This document shows, in pieces, positions 8,419-18,483 of a stretch of 64,000 bases of DNA (position 1 is the stretch's first letter; each line of letters begins with the position of its first letter). The DNA comes from Pseudoalteromonas holothuriae (GTDB taxonomy: Bacteria; Pseudomonadota; Gammaproteobacteria; Enterobacterales; Alteromonadaceae): positions 434,001 to 498,000 of the forward strand of contig NZ_CAMAPC010000001.1 of the NCBI RefSeq assembly GCF_945859825.1. The letters run 5' to 3'. Under the pieces are notes generated by a model that was given only the letters and a program-made list of their open reading frames with translations, had not been told where the DNA came from and did not search any database. A program made the position numbers and the translations under genes.

Positions 8419-9273
8419 ATGAACGATACGAAATCAGTTATTATAACAGGTGGAACCGGCAACATAGGCAGTGCGGTTGTTGAAGAGCTGTTATGTCATG
8501 GTTATTGTGTAAAAGTGCTTTGCAGAAGTGCCGATAGCGCCAACAAGGCTAAAAGCATGGGAGCTGAACCAATTTTGGGCTCGTTAATTAAAGCATCTAC
8601 TTGGTTAGAGGAATTAGCTCAATGTGATGCGCTGATACACACAGCTTGCACTTTTGATGAGCATATGGGAGACGTGGATTATAAATTTATGCAAGTGATT
8701 GCAAAACATGCAGCGAACCGTTCAACCCCACTTATTTTGCTTTATACCTCAGGGTGCTGGACTTACGGTAGCCATGAACAAGTTATAACAGAGCTAACCC
8801 CTAAAAATTCATTGTTAGACTACCAATGGATGCTGGAAAGTATCGACTTTCTTTCAAAGTGCAAAAATATAGATTTGCGAGTTGTTAGTCCAGCAAATGT
8901 AGTATGTGAAAAAACGTATTATTTACCTCCAATTCTATCATGGGAAATTGAACGCTGCGGACACCCAACTTTACCTAGAGGTGCGGTTCAGACATGGCCT
9001 TTGGTAGAAAGAAAAAACTTAGCGCAATTATACAGGCTTGTGTTTGAGAGGGGTCAAAGTGGTGATGAATACATAGGCTCTGCAGAGCATAAGGCGCCCA
9101 TAAATAAATTATTGGCGCAGCGAAGCGCAAAAAAAATTGAAGAGTACGCGTTGGCGAAGTGGATTAAACACTATGGAACATGGACAGAAGGCTATAGTTT
9201 GCAACAAGTATTTAGTAGTAATAAAGCCGTGGGGCAATTAGGGTGGCAGCCTAAAAAATTTATTACGGTTTAA
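8419..9273 (+). CDS. NAD(P)-dependent epimerase/SDR-like protein, atypical active site
   Basis: A 284-residue Rossmann-fold protein of the extended/atypical SDR type. The dinucleotide motif GGTGNIG lies at about residues 11-17, and ALIHTAC marks the end of strand 4. At the position where extended SDRs have YxxxK, this protein has Tyr followed by QWML, so the catalytic lysine seems to be missing, as in NmrA-like sensors and other atypical SDRs. It may therefore bind NAD(P) without classical epimerase activity. It lies downstream of an AraC regulator that probably controls it. Substrate unknown. Confidence 0.75.
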   Translation: MNDTKSVIITGGTGNIGSAVVEELLCHGYCVKVLCRSADSANKAKSMGAEPILGSLIKASTWLEELAQCDALIHTACTFDEHMGDVDYKFMQVIAKHAANRSTPLILLYTSGCWTYGSHEQVITELTPKNSLLDYQWMLESIDFLSKCKNIDLRVVSPANVVCEKTYYLPPILSWEIERCGHPTLPRGAVQTWPLVERKNLAQLYRLVFERGQSGDEYIGSAEHKAPINKLLAQRSAKKIEEYALAKWIKHYGTWTEGYSLQQVFSSNKAVGQLGWQPKKFITV

Positions 9274-9289
9274 TTCACTCATAAAGTGG

Positions 9290-9424
9290 TAAATAACCTC
9301 AACTTTGGATAAGAGAGCTTGCCTAATAAAACTATTGCTGAATAAAAGCGAGTTGGTGTTAAACGAAATAACTTTATTGGATGATAAGCAACGTGAGTTA
9401 TTTAGTTCAATACTCTTATCCAAA
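9290..9424. mobile_element. Decayed repeat segment with 12-bp inverted ends (copy B)
   Basis: TAAATAACCTCAACTTTGGA at 9290 matches the end motif of the segment at 7090. Within it, TTTGGATAAGAG (9304-9315) is the perfect reverse complement of CTCTTATCCAAA (9413-9424), giving a 121-bp inverted-repeat unit. The space between holds a short open frame without a convincing start. It looks like a MITE-like or insertion-sequence remnant. Confidence 0.45.
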
Positions 9425-9916
9425 ATAGTTAAGTGAATTGTTTATACATTTAATTTAGACGTAGATTTCCTATTGAATGAGAACATGAAAAATAACAGAG
9501 AGACGTGTGATTTAAGCTTTAGATAGAGCATGTTAAAGTCGCTCACAGTATTAAGGAGTAATAAAACATAGGGTAGAGCAGGTTCTAATAAGGACACTGG
9601 CGTTATTTGAATAATCAAAATTGTGCGTTGAAAGTGCAACAATGCTGAACTGGACGGACTTTCTATTGCTCTACTTTAGTCTATACTGCTGTCAATGCTC
9701 GATATAAAGCCAATGAAAGGCATATAAATTTTGTATTTCCACTCGCATAGTCTGGGTGATTAATGTTAAAATTACAGAAATATGTGAGAACACAACTACG
9801 ATGCTTGTTCGATATTCGTTCAAGTGGCTCTTTGATACTGAATAAATATAAGGCAACCAGCGTCGTGGTAACTAAAGATTTTTCAATTTCTTTCCGTTAA
9901 TGTAATGCAAGTGCCT
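9425..9916. other. Intergenic region upstream of nqrA
   Basis: About 490 bases with no gene that can be supported. Short open frames exist on both strands but lack ribosome sites and recognisable content. This stretch should carry the promoter of the nqr operon; I could not assign -35/-10 boxes with confidence. Confidence 0.5.
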
Positions 9917-11260
9917 ATGATCAACATAAAAAAAGGTCTGGATTTACCTATAGAGGGCGCGCCTCAGCAAGTGATTCATGATGGTTCTGCCGTCAAACGA
10001 GTTGCTGTGCTTGGCGAAGAGTTTATTGGTATGCGTCCAACCATGCATGTTCGTGTGGATGACCAAGTCAAAAAAGGCCAAGTTCTTTTTGAAGATAAAA
10101 AGAACCCTGGCGTCAAGTTTACTGCACCAGCTGCTGGTGTAGTTAAAGAAATTAACCGTGGTGCTAAGCGTGTACTACAATCCGTTGTGATTGAAGTGCA
10201 AGGCAATGAGCAAATCACTTTTGACAAGTTCTCTGCTGCTGATTTAAGCAGTGTAGAGCGTGATAAAGTGATAAAAGTGCTTGTTGATTCAGGTCAATGG
10301 CCTGCGCTAAGAGCACGTCCTTTTAGCAAAGTAGCTGCAATCGATGCCACACCTAGTTCTATTTTTGTGACTGCAATCGATACTAACCCGTTAGCTGCGG
10401 ATCCTGCTGTGATTATTGCTGAAAATGTGGAAGCATTTGAAGCTGGTCTTGCGGTAGTATCTCGTTTAACTGATGGTAAAGTGTTTGTTTGTAAGCATGC
10501 AAGTAGCAAGGTGCCAAGTTCATCACTTTCACAAGTTGAGGTGCATGAATTTGACGGTCTTCACCCTGCAGGCTTAGTGGGTACTCACATTCATCACCTT
10601 GACCCTGTATCTGCCAATAAGCAGGTATGGCATTTAGGTTATCAAGATGTGATTGCTTTCGGTCAGCTATTTTTAACTGGTGAAATTAACGCTGAGCGAG
10701 TTGTTGCTTTGGCAGGTCCTCGTGTTAAAAACCCTCGCTTAGTTAAAACTCAATTAGGTGCCTCGCTAACTGATTTAGTGGCAGGTGAGCTTGAAGACGG
10801 TGATAACCGAGTCATTTCTGGCTCTGTGTTAGCTGGTAAAACAGCAACCGGCCCTCACGCTTTCCTAGGTCGTCACCATGTTCAAGTGTCAGTATTACTT
10901 GAAGGTCGTGAAAAAGAGCTATTCGGCTGGATAGCACCAGGTAGTGACAAATTTTCAGTAACACGTACGTTTATTTCACATTTAGCGCCAAGTCGTTTAT
11001 TTAAAATGACAACGTCGACGGGTGGGTCTAATCGTGCCATGGTGCCAATTGGTAACTATGAACGTGTTATGCCACTCGATATCTTACCAACGCCATTATT
11101 ACGAGATTTAATATCAGGTGATTTGGATAGTGCAATCACATTGGGCGCATTAGAGCTAGATGAAGAAGATTTAGCGCTATGTACTTTCGTATGCCCTGGC
11201 AAGTATGAGTACGGTTCAATCCTTCGCGATTGCCTTACTACTATCGAGAAGGAGGGTTAA
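9917..11260 (+). CDS. nqrA: Na+-translocating NADH:quinone reductase subunit A
   Basis: A 447-residue peripheral cytoplasmic subunit of Na+-NQR, which couples NADH oxidation and ubiquinone reduction to sodium export. The protein begins [16 protein letters not shown] and has [35 protein letters not shown] and the C-terminal [20 protein letters not shown], all as in Vibrio NqrA. An ATG at 9905 would add four residues (MQVP), but the family start favours 9917; neither has a strong ribosome site. First gene of the six-gene nqr operon, with nqrB starting one base after its stop. Confidence 0.95.
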   Translation: MINIKKGLDLPIEGAPQQVIHDGSAVKRVAVLGEEFIGMRPTMHVRVDDQVKKGQVLFEDKKNPGVKFTAPAAGVVKEINRGAKRVLQSVVIEVQGNEQITFDKFSAADLSSVERDKVIKVLVDSGQWPALRARPFSKVAAIDATPSSIFVTAIDTNPLAADPAVIIAENVEAFEAGLAVVSRLTDGKVFVCKHASSKVPSSSLSQVEVHEFDGLHPAGLVGTHIHHLDPVSANKQVWHLGYQDVIAFGQLFLTGEINAERVVALAGPRVKNPRLVKTQLGASLTDLVAGELEDGDNRVISGSVLAGKTATGPHAFLGRHHVQVSVLLEGREKELFGWIAPGSDKFSVTRTFISHLAPSRLFKMTTSTGGSNRAMVPIGNYERVMPLDILPTPLLRDLISGDLDSAITLGALELDEEDLALCTFVCPGKYEYGSILRDCLTTIEKEG

Positions 11261-11261
11261 A

Positions 11262-12461
11262 ATGGCCTTAAAGAAATTTTTAGAAGACATTGAACCTCAC
11301 TTTGAAGCAGGTGGTAAACATGAAAAGTGGTATGCATTGTATGAAGCAGTTGCAACCGTTTTTTACACACCAGGTTATGTAAATAAAGGTGCAACGCACG
11401 TACGTGATAATATCGACTTAAAACGTATTATGATTTTAGTGTGGATGGCAACATTCCCTGCAATGTTTTTTGGTATGTTCAACATTGGTCACCAAGCTGC
11501 AATGGCACTTGGTAACGGTTTTGAAATTGCCAATACATGGCAAGTTGCGATTTTCCAAGCGCTGGGTGGCGAATTAACTGCCGAAGCTGGTTGGGGCGCT
11601 AAGATGTTCTATGGTGCATGTTTTTACTTACCTATTTATGGAACTGTCTTTTTAGTCGGTGGTTTCTGGGAAGTTTTATTTGCATCAATTCGTAAACATG
11701 AAGTAAACGAAGGTTTCTTTGTGACATCGGTGCTATTTTCATTGATTCTTCCATCAACGATTCCGCTTTGGCAAGCAGCGCTGGGTATTACCTTTGGTGT
11801 TGTTGTTGCAAAAGAAGTATTTGGTGGCACTGGCCGTAATTTCTTAAATCCTGCACTTGCTGGTCGTGCATTTTTGTTCTTTGCCTACCCTGCAGATATT
11901 TCAGGTGACACAGTATGGACAGCAGTAGATTCGTTCTCTGGTGCAACATATTTAGGGCAAGTAGCTCAAGGTGCGTTAGATTTTAACAACATGGTTCTTT
12001 GGTGGGATGCTTTTTACGGTTTCATTCAGGGCTCTATGGGTGAAACTTCAACGCTAGCACTGATTTTAGGTGGTTTTTTCTTAATGTATGTGCGTATTGC
12101 TTCTTGGCGTATCGTACTGGGTGTATTCCTCGGTATGGTTGCGATGGCAAGCTTATTTAATGCATTAGGTTCTGATACTAACGCTGCTTTTGCAATGCCT
12201 TGGTACTGGCACTTAGTGTTGGGTGGATTTGCATTTGGTATGTTCTTTATGGCGACAGACCCGGTATCGGCGTCTTTCACTAATAAAGGGAAGTTTGCAT
12301 ACGGTGCGCTAATTGGCATTATGGTGGTATTAATCCGTGTGGTTAACCCGGCATATCCAGAAGGTATGATGTTAGCAATTCTATTCGCTAATCTATTTGC
12401 TCCACTATTTGACCACTTTGTTGTGCAGTCTAATGTTAAGAGGAGATTAGCACGTGTCTAG
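11262..12461 (+). CDS. nqrB: Na+-NQR subunit B
   Basis: A 399-residue polytopic membrane subunit (about ten helices) that carries covalent FMN and riboflavin in the electron and sodium path. The flavinylation motif SGAT is visible in [11 protein letters not shown]. The start at ATG 11262 is set by a GGAGG ribosome site and by the family start [12 protein letters not shown]; it lies one base after the nqrA stop. Its last bases overlap nqrC by 8. The FMN should be attached to the threonine by ApbE, which is encoded downstream. Confidence 0.95.
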   Translation: MALKKFLEDIEPHFEAGGKHEKWYALYEAVATVFYTPGYVNKGATHVRDNIDLKRIMILVWMATFPAMFFGMFNIGHQAAMALGNGFEIANTWQVAIFQALGGELTAEAGWGAKMFYGACFYLPIYGTVFLVGGFWEVLFASIRKHEVNEGFFVTSVLFSLILPSTIPLWQAALGITFGVVVAKEVFGGTGRNFLNPALAGRAFLFFAYPADISGDTVWTAVDSFSGATYLGQVAQGALDFNNMVLWWDAFYGFIQGSMGETSTLALILGGFFLMYVRIASWRIVLGVFLGMVAMASLFNALGSDTNAAFAMPWYWHLVLGGFAFGMFFMATDPVSASFTNKGKFAYGALIGIMVVLIRVVNPAYPEGMMLAILFANLFAPLFDHFVVQSNVKRRLARV

Positions 12462-13200
12462 TAACAATGAATCTATAGGCAAAACGTTAGGCGTTGTTGT
12501 TGGCCTTTGTTTGGTATGCGCGATTGTTGTATCTTTTGCGTCAGTACAACTTCGCCCACTTCAGCAAGCTAACAAAATTAAAGATGTTCAACGTAATATT
12601 CTCACTGCTGCAGGTTTCAAAGATATAGAAAACGTTGAAGAAACGTTTAAAGCGAATATTGAATCTCGTGTTATCGACATGAAAACCGGTGAGTTTGTTG
12701 ATGTTGACCCACTTTCATTTGATTTTGAAAGTACCAAATACGACGCAGAGCGTAGCTTTGCGCTTGAAAAAGAGAATGACTTAGCTGGTATTCAGCGCAT
12801 GACTTATAACTCTCCTGTTTACCTTGTTAAAGGTGACGGTAGTGATGTTTCAACAGTTATTCTACCAATTCAAGGTTATGGTCTTTGGGGTATCATGTTT
12901 GGTTTCCTAGCAATGGACGAAGATGGTCAAACCATTAAAGCGATTCAGTTCTTTAAGCACAAAGAAACTGCTGGCTTAGGTGGTGAAATCGAGAACCCTA
13001 AGTGGACTGCAACGTGGGAAGGTAAACAACTTCCAATCGATATCGTTAAGGGTACAGCTGGCAACAATGAGCATAAAATTGATGGCTTATCTGGGGCTAC
13101 GTTGACTTCAAACGGTGTAGATAACACCATTGATTTTTGGACTAGCGAAAAAGGGTTTGGTCCATTCCTTGCGAAAGTACGTAAAGGAGCATTGAACTAA
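12454..13200 (+). CDS. nqrC: Na+-NQR subunit C
   Basis: A 248-residue subunit with one N-terminal membrane helix (about 10-30) and a large periplasmic flavin domain. The covalent-FMN motif is [13 protein letters not shown], with the threonine of SGAT as the acceptor. Translation starts with GTG at 12454 behind AGGAG and overlaps the end of nqrB by 8 bases, suggesting translational coupling. Its stop shares a base with the nqrD start. Confidence 0.95.
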   Translation: MSSNNESIGKTLGVVVGLCLVCAIVVSFASVQLRPLQQANKIKDVQRNILTAAGFKDIENVEETFKANIESRVIDMKTGEFVDVDPLSFDFESTKYDAERSFALEKENDLAGIQRMTYNSPVYLVKGDGSDVSTVILPIQGYGLWGIMFGFLAMDEDGQTIKAIQFFKHKETAGLGGEIENPKWTATWEGKQLPIDIVKGTAGNNEHKIDGLSGATLTSNGVDNTIDFWTSEKGFGPFLAKVRKGALN

Positions 13201-13832
13201 TGGCTAATACTAAAGAAATGAAAGAAGTCTTGTTTGGACCTGTTTTTGCGAACAACCCGATTGCCCTTCAGGTACTAGGTATTTGTTCTGCATTAGCGGT
13301 AACATCAAGTCTTAAGAATGCTTTGATCATGTCAATTGCTTTGACATTGGTAACTGCATTTTCAAGCTTATTCATCTCAATGATCCGTAATCACATTCCT
13401 TCAAGTGTGCGTATCATTGTACAGATGACTATTATTGCGTCATTGGTAATTGTTGTTGATCAGGTTCTACAAGCGGTTGTTTACTCAACAGCTAAAGAGC
13501 TATCAACGTTCATAGGTTTGATCATTACCAACTGTATTGTAATGGGTCGTGCTGAAGCCTATGCAATGAAGTCACCACCAACGATGTCATTCTTAGACGG
13601 GATTGGTAACGGTTTAGGCTACTCAGTAGTACTACTAACGGTTGGTTTCGTTCGTGAACTATTTGGCGCAGGTACTCTGTTTGGTGCTGAGATCTTACCA
13701 CTTGTTTCTGATGGTGGCTGGTACCGTCCAATGGGTCTACTAATTATGCCATTTAGCTCGTTCTTCTTAGTGGGTATCTTTATTTGGATACTTCGCATAT
13801 ACAAGAAAGACCAAGTAGAAGCGAAGGCGTAA
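13200..13832 (+). CDS. nqrD: Na+-NQR subunit D
   Basis: A 210-residue membrane subunit with six hydrophobic segments. Conserved stretches such as [31 protein letters not shown] and [13 protein letters not shown] identify NqrD and include the cysteine that helps bind the intramembrane Fe-S centre shared with NqrE. The ATG overlaps the nqrC stop by one base. Confidence 0.95.
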   Translation: MANTKEMKEVLFGPVFANNPIALQVLGICSALAVTSSLKNALIMSIALTLVTAFSSLFISMIRNHIPSSVRIIVQMTIIASLVIVVDQVLQAVVYSTAKELSTFIGLIITNCIVMGRAEAYAMKSPPTMSFLDGIGNGLGYSVVLLTVGFVRELFGAGTLFGAEILPLVSDGGWYRPMGLLIMPFSSFFLVGIFIWILRIYKKDQVEAKA

Positions 13833-13842
13833 GGGGAGAGAG

Positions 13843-14451
13843 ATGGAACAATATATTAGCTTATTCGTTAAAGCGGTTTTTGTTGAAAACTTAGCTTTAT
13901 CTTTCTTCTTAGGTATGTGTACGTTTCTTGCTGTATCTAAGAAAGTAACTACGTCGCTAGGCCTAGGTATTGCTGTAATTTTTGTATTGGGTGTGGCTGT
14001 TCCAGTTAACAACCTAGTATATTATGCCGTGTTGGCACCGGGAGCGCTGGAGTGGTTAGGTTTTGTTGAAGCTGATTTAAGCTTTTTACGCTTTTTAACT
14101 TTCATTGGTGTTATTGCAGCACTTGTACAAATCCTAGAAATGGCTTTAGACAAGTTTTTCCCTGCACTTTACAACGCACTGGGCATCTTCTTACCACTTA
14201 TTACTGTTAACTGTGCAATATTCGGTGCGGTTTCATTCATGGTTGAGCGTAATCTTAACTTTGGTGAGTCAGTGGTATTTGGTATTGGTTCTGGAGTGGG
14301 TTGGGCGCTGGCAATCGTATTGCTTGCTGGTATCCGTGAGAAAATGAAATATGCAGACGTGCCAGATGGTCTACGTGGTTTAGGTATTACCTTTATCACT
14401 GTAGGTTTAATGGGCTTTGGCTTTATGTCATTCTCTGGTATTTCACTGTAA
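13843..14451 (+). CDS. nqrE: Na+-NQR subunit E
   Basis: A 202-residue membrane subunit with six helices, paralogous to NqrD with inverted topology. It shows [20 protein letters not shown] near the start and [13 protein letters not shown] in the middle, each with the conserved cysteine. A GGGGAGAG ribosome site precedes the ATG. It is 10 bases after nqrD and 18 before nqrF. Confidence 0.95.
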   Translation: MEQYISLFVKAVFVENLALSFFLGMCTFLAVSKKVTTSLGLGIAVIFVLGVAVPVNNLVYYAVLAPGALEWLGFVEADLSFLRFLTFIGVIAALVQILEMALDKFFPALYNALGIFLPLITVNCAIFGAVSFMVERNLNFGESVVFGIGSGVGWALAIVLLAGIREKMKYADVPDGLRGLGITFITVGLMGFGFMSFSGISL

Positions 14452-14469
14452 AGGTAGCGAGGAAAAATC

Positions 14470-15696
14470 ATGCTTGAGGTATATTTAGGCGTAGGGATGT
14501 TCATTGCTATCGTTGTTGTCTTAGTTTTAGTGATTATTGCCGCTAAATCTAAGCTAGTAGCAAGCGGTGACATTACAATTGGAATTAATGGTGATACTGA
14601 CAAAGGCATCACTACCTCTGCAGGTAGTAAGTTACTTGGTGCTTTGTCAGATGCTGGTATCTTTGTATCGTCAGCCTGTGGTGGCGGTGGCTCATGTGGC
14701 CAGTGTCGCGTTCACATCAAAGAGGGTGGCGGTGATATTCTGCCAACTGAACTTGACCACATCTCTAAAGGTGAGGCACGTGAAGGCTGTCGTTTAGCAT
14801 GTCAGGTTAATGTTAAGAACGACATGGAAATTGAACTTGAAGAATCAATTTTCGGGGTTAAGAAGTGGGACTGTGAAGTTATCTCTAATGATAACAAGGC
14901 AACTTTCATCAAGGAGCTAAAACTAGCTATTCCTGATGGTGAGTCTGTGCCATTTCGTGCTGGTGGTTATATTCAAATTGAAGCGCCAGCACACCACGTT
15001 AAATATGCAGACTTCGATGTTCCTGATGAGTATCGTCCAGATTGGGAGCGCTTTGGCTTCTTTAATCTTGAGTCTAAAGTGGATGAAGAAACCATTCGTG
15101 CATACTCAATGGCAAACTATCCAGAAGAGTTTGGCATTATCATGCTTAATGTACGTATTGCCACTCCGCCACCAAATAATTTGTCACTACCATGTGGTAA
15201 AATGTCTTCGTACATTTGGTCATTAAAAGAAGGTGATAAAGTAACTATTTCAGGTCCATTTGGTGAGTTCTTTGCTAAAGACACGGATGCAGAAATGGTA
15301 TTTGTTGGTGGTGGTGCAGGTATGGCTCCGATGCGTTCGCATATTTTTGACCAGCTTAAACGTCTTAACTCTTCACGTAAGATGTCTTTTTGGTATGGTG
15401 CGCGCTCTAAACGTGAGATGTTCTACGTTGAAGACTTTGATGGCCTAGCGGCTGAGAATGAAAACTTCGTATGGCACACAGCATTGTCAGACCCACAACC
15501 AGAAGATAACTGGGAAGGTTATACAGGTTTCATCCATAATGTACTTTATGAGAATTATTTAAAAGATCATGAAGCACCAGAAGATTGTGAGTTCTACATG
15601 TGTGGTCCTCCAATGATGAACGCGGCTGTAATTAATTTGCTCAAAGACCTAGGTGTAGAAGACGAAAACATCTTACTAGATGACTTCGGTGGCTAA
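14470..15696 (+). CDS. nqrF: Na+-NQR subunit F, NADH dehydrogenase
   Basis: A 408-residue subunit that accepts electrons from NADH. Domains in order: an N-terminal membrane helix (about 5-25), a [2Fe-2S] ferredoxin domain with [10 protein letters not shown] and a fourth Cys in GCRLAC, an FAD-binding domain with RAYSMANY, and an NAD-binding domain with [12 protein letters not shown] and [10 protein letters not shown]. Length and motifs are standard. It ends the nqr operon and is followed by a strong terminator; apbE comes next from a probable separate promoter. Confidence 0.96.
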   Translation: MLEVYLGVGMFIAIVVVLVLVIIAAKSKLVASGDITIGINGDTDKGITTSAGSKLLGALSDAGIFVSSACGGGGSCGQCRVHIKEGGGDILPTELDHISKGEAREGCRLACQVNVKNDMEIELEESIFGVKKWDCEVISNDNKATFIKELKLAIPDGESVPFRAGGYIQIEAPAHHVKYADFDVPDEYRPDWERFGFFNLESKVDEETIRAYSMANYPEEFGIIMLNVRIATPPPNNLSLPCGKMSSYIWSLKEGDKVTISGPFGEFFAKDTDAEMVFVGGGAGMAPMRSHIFDQLKRLNSSRKMSFWYGARSKREMFYVEDFDGLAAENENFVWHTALSDPQPEDNWEGYTGFIHNVLYENYLKDHEAPEDCEFYMCGPPMMNAAVINLLKDLGVEDENILLDDFGG

Positions 15697-15742
15697 TTAG
15701 GCTTTCGTGCATGCTCAAAACAAAATTTTGAGATAAAATATA

Positions 15743-15774
15743 AACCCCAAAGCAAGCTTGCTTTGGGGTTTTTT
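15743..15774 (+). terminator. Strong terminator after nqrF
   Basis: A 28-base perfect palindrome centred on AGCT (arms AACCCCAAAGCAAG) is followed by TTTT. It closes the nqrABCDEF operon. Confidence 0.93.
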
Positions 15775-15860
15775 ATTACCTATGACTGAGTTGATATAGT
15801 ATTAGGGTAATAGTTTGTATGGGTTACATAGCCATATTTTAAGAATTTAAGGAAGGGAAG

Positions 15861-16880
15861 ATGGTACGTATTTTTTTACCCATAATCATTTTGGCCACTT
15901 TTGTATTAACTGGTTGTGATAATCATCATGAGAATTCCCCTCAGGCGTTAGTGCTCACGGGAAAAACAATGGGAACAACCTACAATATTAAAGCTTATCC
16001 GCCTGAGCTTGAATTAACGAAAGAGCAGCTACAAAAGCAAATTGATGACACATTAATAGCAGTGAATCAGTCAATGTCTCCATGGGTAAACGGTTCTGAA
16101 ATTAACCAATTTAATGCCTTGTCAAACAATGAAATAATGGTTATTAGTGACGACTTTAGAGCGGTGATTGCTGAATCAATTCGGCTAGGAAAATCTACTG
16201 GAACGCTTGATGTGACCATGGGACCGCTTATCGATTTATGGGGATTTGGCCCTGACAAACGCCCAACTCAGCGACCAACACAAATTCAACTTGATGATAT
16301 GCGTAGCCGCATTGGGGTTGATAAGCTAGTACTTAATGAGCAAGGTTTAGCGAAAACAATAGCAGGCTTAGAGATTTCTTTTTCAGCGACTGCAAAAGGT
16401 TATGGTATAGACAAGGTTGCATCATTGTTAGAGCAGCTAGGTATTGATAATTATATGGTTGAAATTGGTGGGGAGCTTCGAGTTTCGGGGGTTAAACCAA
16501 ATAATAAGCCATGGGTTATTGCTATTGAGCAACCCGATGCGCCAATGGGGCAGCGGCAAGTACATAAAGCATTAAAGCCAGGCAGCAATGGTATTGCTAC
16601 ATCAGGGGATTACCGTATTTTTTATGAAATGGACGGGGAAACTTTTACCCATTTAATTGACCCTGCTACGGGTATGCCTGTCAAGCATGACTTAGTATCC
16701 GTGACGGTATTGCACCCTTCAGCCATGACGGCGGATGGTCTTGCTACGGCGCTGACAGTAATGGGAACAGAGCGTGCTAAAGTTTATGCTGAAAAGCATA
16801 ACCTGGCGGTATATCTAATTAGTAAATCATCTGATGGCTTAGTCACCTATGCAAGTAAGTCATTTAAACCTTATTTGTGA
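15861..16880 (+). CDS. apbE: FAD:protein FMN transferase (flavinylation lipoprotein)
   Basis: A 339-residue ApbE protein with a lipoprotein signal (lipobox LTGC, Cys19). It transfers FMN from FAD onto the threonine of the SGAT motif in NqrB and NqrC. Family motifs include GKTMGTTYNIKAY, LWGFGP, GKSTGTLDVTMGP and the HLIDPATGMP stretch near the active site. The location directly behind nqrF and before nqrM fits its role in pump maturation. It has its own AAGGAAGG ribosome site and lies after a terminator, so it may be transcribed separately. Confidence 0.95.
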   Translation: MVRIFLPIIILATFVLTGCDNHHENSPQALVLTGKTMGTTYNIKAYPPELELTKEQLQKQIDDTLIAVNQSMSPWVNGSEINQFNALSNNEIMVISDDFRAVIAESIRLGKSTGTLDVTMGPLIDLWGFGPDKRPTQRPTQIQLDDMRSRIGVDKLVLNEQGLAKTIAGLEISFSATAKGYGIDKVASLLEQLGIDNYMVEIGGELRVSGVKPNNKPWVIAIEQPDAPMGQRQVHKALKPGSNGIATSGDYRIFYEMDGETFTHLIDPATGMPVKHDLVSVTVLHPSAMTADGLATALTVMGTERAKVYAEKHNLAVYLISKSSDGLVTYASKSFKPYL

Positions 16881-16924
16881 GTGGCGTATAAGCGGGTTAT
16901 AATAGCAAAGTAACAGACCGTCAC

Positions 16925-16951
16925 TGGCTCAGCAACGCTGGGCCAACTTTT
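16925..16951 (+). terminator. Terminator between apbE and nqrM
   Basis: TGGCTCAGC and GCTGGGCCA pair (one G-T wobble) around AAC and run into ACTTTT. It probably reduces rather than abolishes read-through into nqrM, since the nqrM start is only about 20 bases further. Confidence 0.65.
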
Positions 16952-16972
16952 ATCTTATTAGGGGCCAGTTCA

Positions 16973-17185
16973 ATGTCGCTGTTTTTACTTACTTTTGGGT
17001 TACTTATTCTAATTGTTACTGCGATGGCGGTAGGTGTTATTGTACAGAAAAAATCAATGGCCAGTAGTTGTGGTGGTTTAGGTGCTGCAGGTGTGGAAAA
17101 AGCGTGTGATTGTGATGACCCTTGTGATAGACGCAAAAAGCGTTTAGCCAAAGAGCAAGCGTGGAAAGAGAACCAGATTTTATAA
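16973..17185 (+). CDS. nqrM: Na+-NQR maturation factor NqrM
   Basis: A 70-residue protein with one N-terminal membrane helix and a cysteine-rich tail: SSCGGLG followed by CDCDDPCDRRKK. These four conserved cysteines characterise NqrM (formerly DUF539), needed to assemble functional Na+-NQR, apparently by delivering iron to the NqrD/NqrE centre. It completes the nqr-apbE-nqrM set. The length is typical. Confidence 0.93.
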   Translation: MSLFLLTFGLLILIVTAMAVGVIVQKKSMASSCGGLGAAGVEKACDCDDPCDRRKKRLAKEQAWKENQIL

Positions 17186-17205
17186 GTCTGCTTTAATTAA
17201 TATTG

Positions 17206-17230
17206 AATGCGAGCTACGGCTCGCATTTTT
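17206..17230 (+). terminator. Terminator after nqrM
   Basis: AATGCGAGC and GCTCGCATT pair around TACG and are followed by T residues. Confidence 0.85.
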
Positions 17231-17429
17231 GATTGTTCTCTGCTGGTTTATATACAGCAAGCTTGGTACTTTGTTCGTTATGTCCAGCTTCGGGTAACGT
17301 CGTTAATGTAAGAGTGATATGGCAGCAATCGGTTTCAGCCCTCTATGATTAAGCCCTCCTTTAAAGTGTTGTTGCGACTTTGCAGCGCTGTTAATCTGAA
17401 GTACATAGTGCTAAAAAGTTGTTTTTTAG

Positions 17430-17570
17430 ACGTCTAGACAGCATAATAGCGGATTACTTTGCTGGTAATTCTTGGGAATGAGTTGCAAATACTCAACTGT
17501 CCCCGCAACTGTAAAAGTCGCCTCGGTGGCTCAAGTCAGATACCAAGACCAGTAGATACACTCTTAGCGG
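17430..17570 (+). promoter_or_regulatory. Cobalamin (B12) riboswitch
   Basis: The leader of the btu/cob operon contains a CTTGGGAATG stretch (17471-17480), CCCCGCAACTGTAA (17501-17514) and a degenerate B12 box AAGTCAGATACC (17533-17544), in the right order and spacing for an adenosylcobalamin riboswitch. The first gene starts about 100 bases downstream. Binding of the cofactor would lower expression of the transport and salvage genes. The exact 5' boundary is an estimate. The remaining leader (17231-17429 and 17571-17670) holds no gene; a weak stem AGCG/CGCT with TTTTT at 17606-17620 could be the expression platform. Confidence 0.85.
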
Positions 17571-17670
17571 GCGTACTATGAGTCACATTCAATTTATTTT
17601 TAAATAGCGGTCGCTTTTTGATGGCTGTATTGTTTGTGCTTAGCGCCCTCAGTGATGTTTTAAGGTAGGC

Positions 17671-18483
17671 ATGATACAAGCAAGTTCACCACCTCCTATG
17701 TTGAGTGTTAAGCAGCTAGGGCTGAAGGTTAATCAATCCACTATCCTCAATGACATAAGTTTTGATATAAAAACGGGTCAGTTTATAGGATTATTAGGTC
17801 CCAATGGTGCGGGTAAATCGTCTTTGCTGCGCTGCATTTATCGCTATACCAAGCCATCATATGGCTTTATTCAATTGCTTGATAAATCCATTGATGATTA
17901 TTCTCGACAAGCCTATGCTCAACAAGTTGCGGTGGTATTGCAAGAGGTACCTGAGCAGTTTAATCTCGCGGTATTTGATGTGGTTGCAATGGGGTTAACA
18001 CCACACAAACCCTTGTTTTCATCAATGGACCAAGACGATAAAAATTACGTTTATACAGCACTTGAAAAGGTTGGCTTAACACATAAGAACACACAAATGT
18101 TTTGCTCTTTATCTGGTGGAGAAAAGCAACGAGTAATGATTGCCAGAGCAATGGTGCAACGCCCTAAACTATTAATAATGGATGAACCTACAAGCCATCT
18201 TGATGTGAAGTATCAAATTCAGATTATGGAATTGGCAAAATCTTTAGGCGTGAGTGTGCTGGCTTCTTTTCATGATCTTAACCTTGCTTGTGCCATCTCA
18301 GATAGCTTACTGGTGTTACACCAAGGCAGTTTGAAAGCGCAGGGTAAACCTCAAAGTGTACTTACCTCTCATTTGCTTAGTGATGTATTTGGTGTTTGCG
18401 CAGATGTAAGCTTGGTGCAAAGTGCAAGCGATATCCATAATGTTGTACCTCATATTCGCTACCATTATGGTTATGTAAAATGA
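17671..18483 (+). CDS. btuD: Vitamin B12 ABC transporter ATPase
   Basis: A 270-residue ABC ATPase. Visible motifs: Walker A GPNGAGKSS, signature LSGGEKQRV, Walker B LLIMDEPTS and the switch histidine in SFHDLNLA. It belongs to the FecE/HmuV/BtuD group that energises corrinoid, haem or siderophore uptake. The riboswitch upstream and the btuC, cobQ, btuR and btuF genes downstream make corrinoid import the likely role. It overlaps btuC by 4 bases. Confidence 0.9.
   Translation: MIQASSPPPMLSVKQLGLKVNQSTILNDISFDIKTGQFIGLLGPNGAGKSSLLRCIYRYTKPSYGFIQLLDKSIDDYSRQAYAQQVAVVLQEVPEQFNLAVFDVVAMGLTPHKPLFSSMDQDDKNYVYTALEKVGLTHKNTQMFCSLSGGEKQRVMIARAMVQRPKLLIMDEPTSHLDVKYQIQIMELAKSLGVSVLASFHDLNLACAISDSLLVLHQGSLKAQGKPQSVLTSHLLSDVFGVCADVSLVQSASDIHNVVPHIRYHYGYVK

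Noticed and set aside
9305-9436. Open frame of about 43 codons beginning TTG and ending before 9437, with a helical DKQRELFSSILL-type content
   Set aside because: No ribosome site, weak start codon, and it lies within an inverted-repeat segment. Could be a gene fragment but is not supported.
9442-9642. 66-codon minus-strand frame in the nqrA upstream region
   Set aside because: Starts with TTG, lacks a ribosome site and has no recognisable content.
15817-15835. TATGG...CCATA stretch upstream of apbE resembling part of the MITE-like repeat
   Set aside because: Only a short, low-complexity match; the rest of the element is absent.
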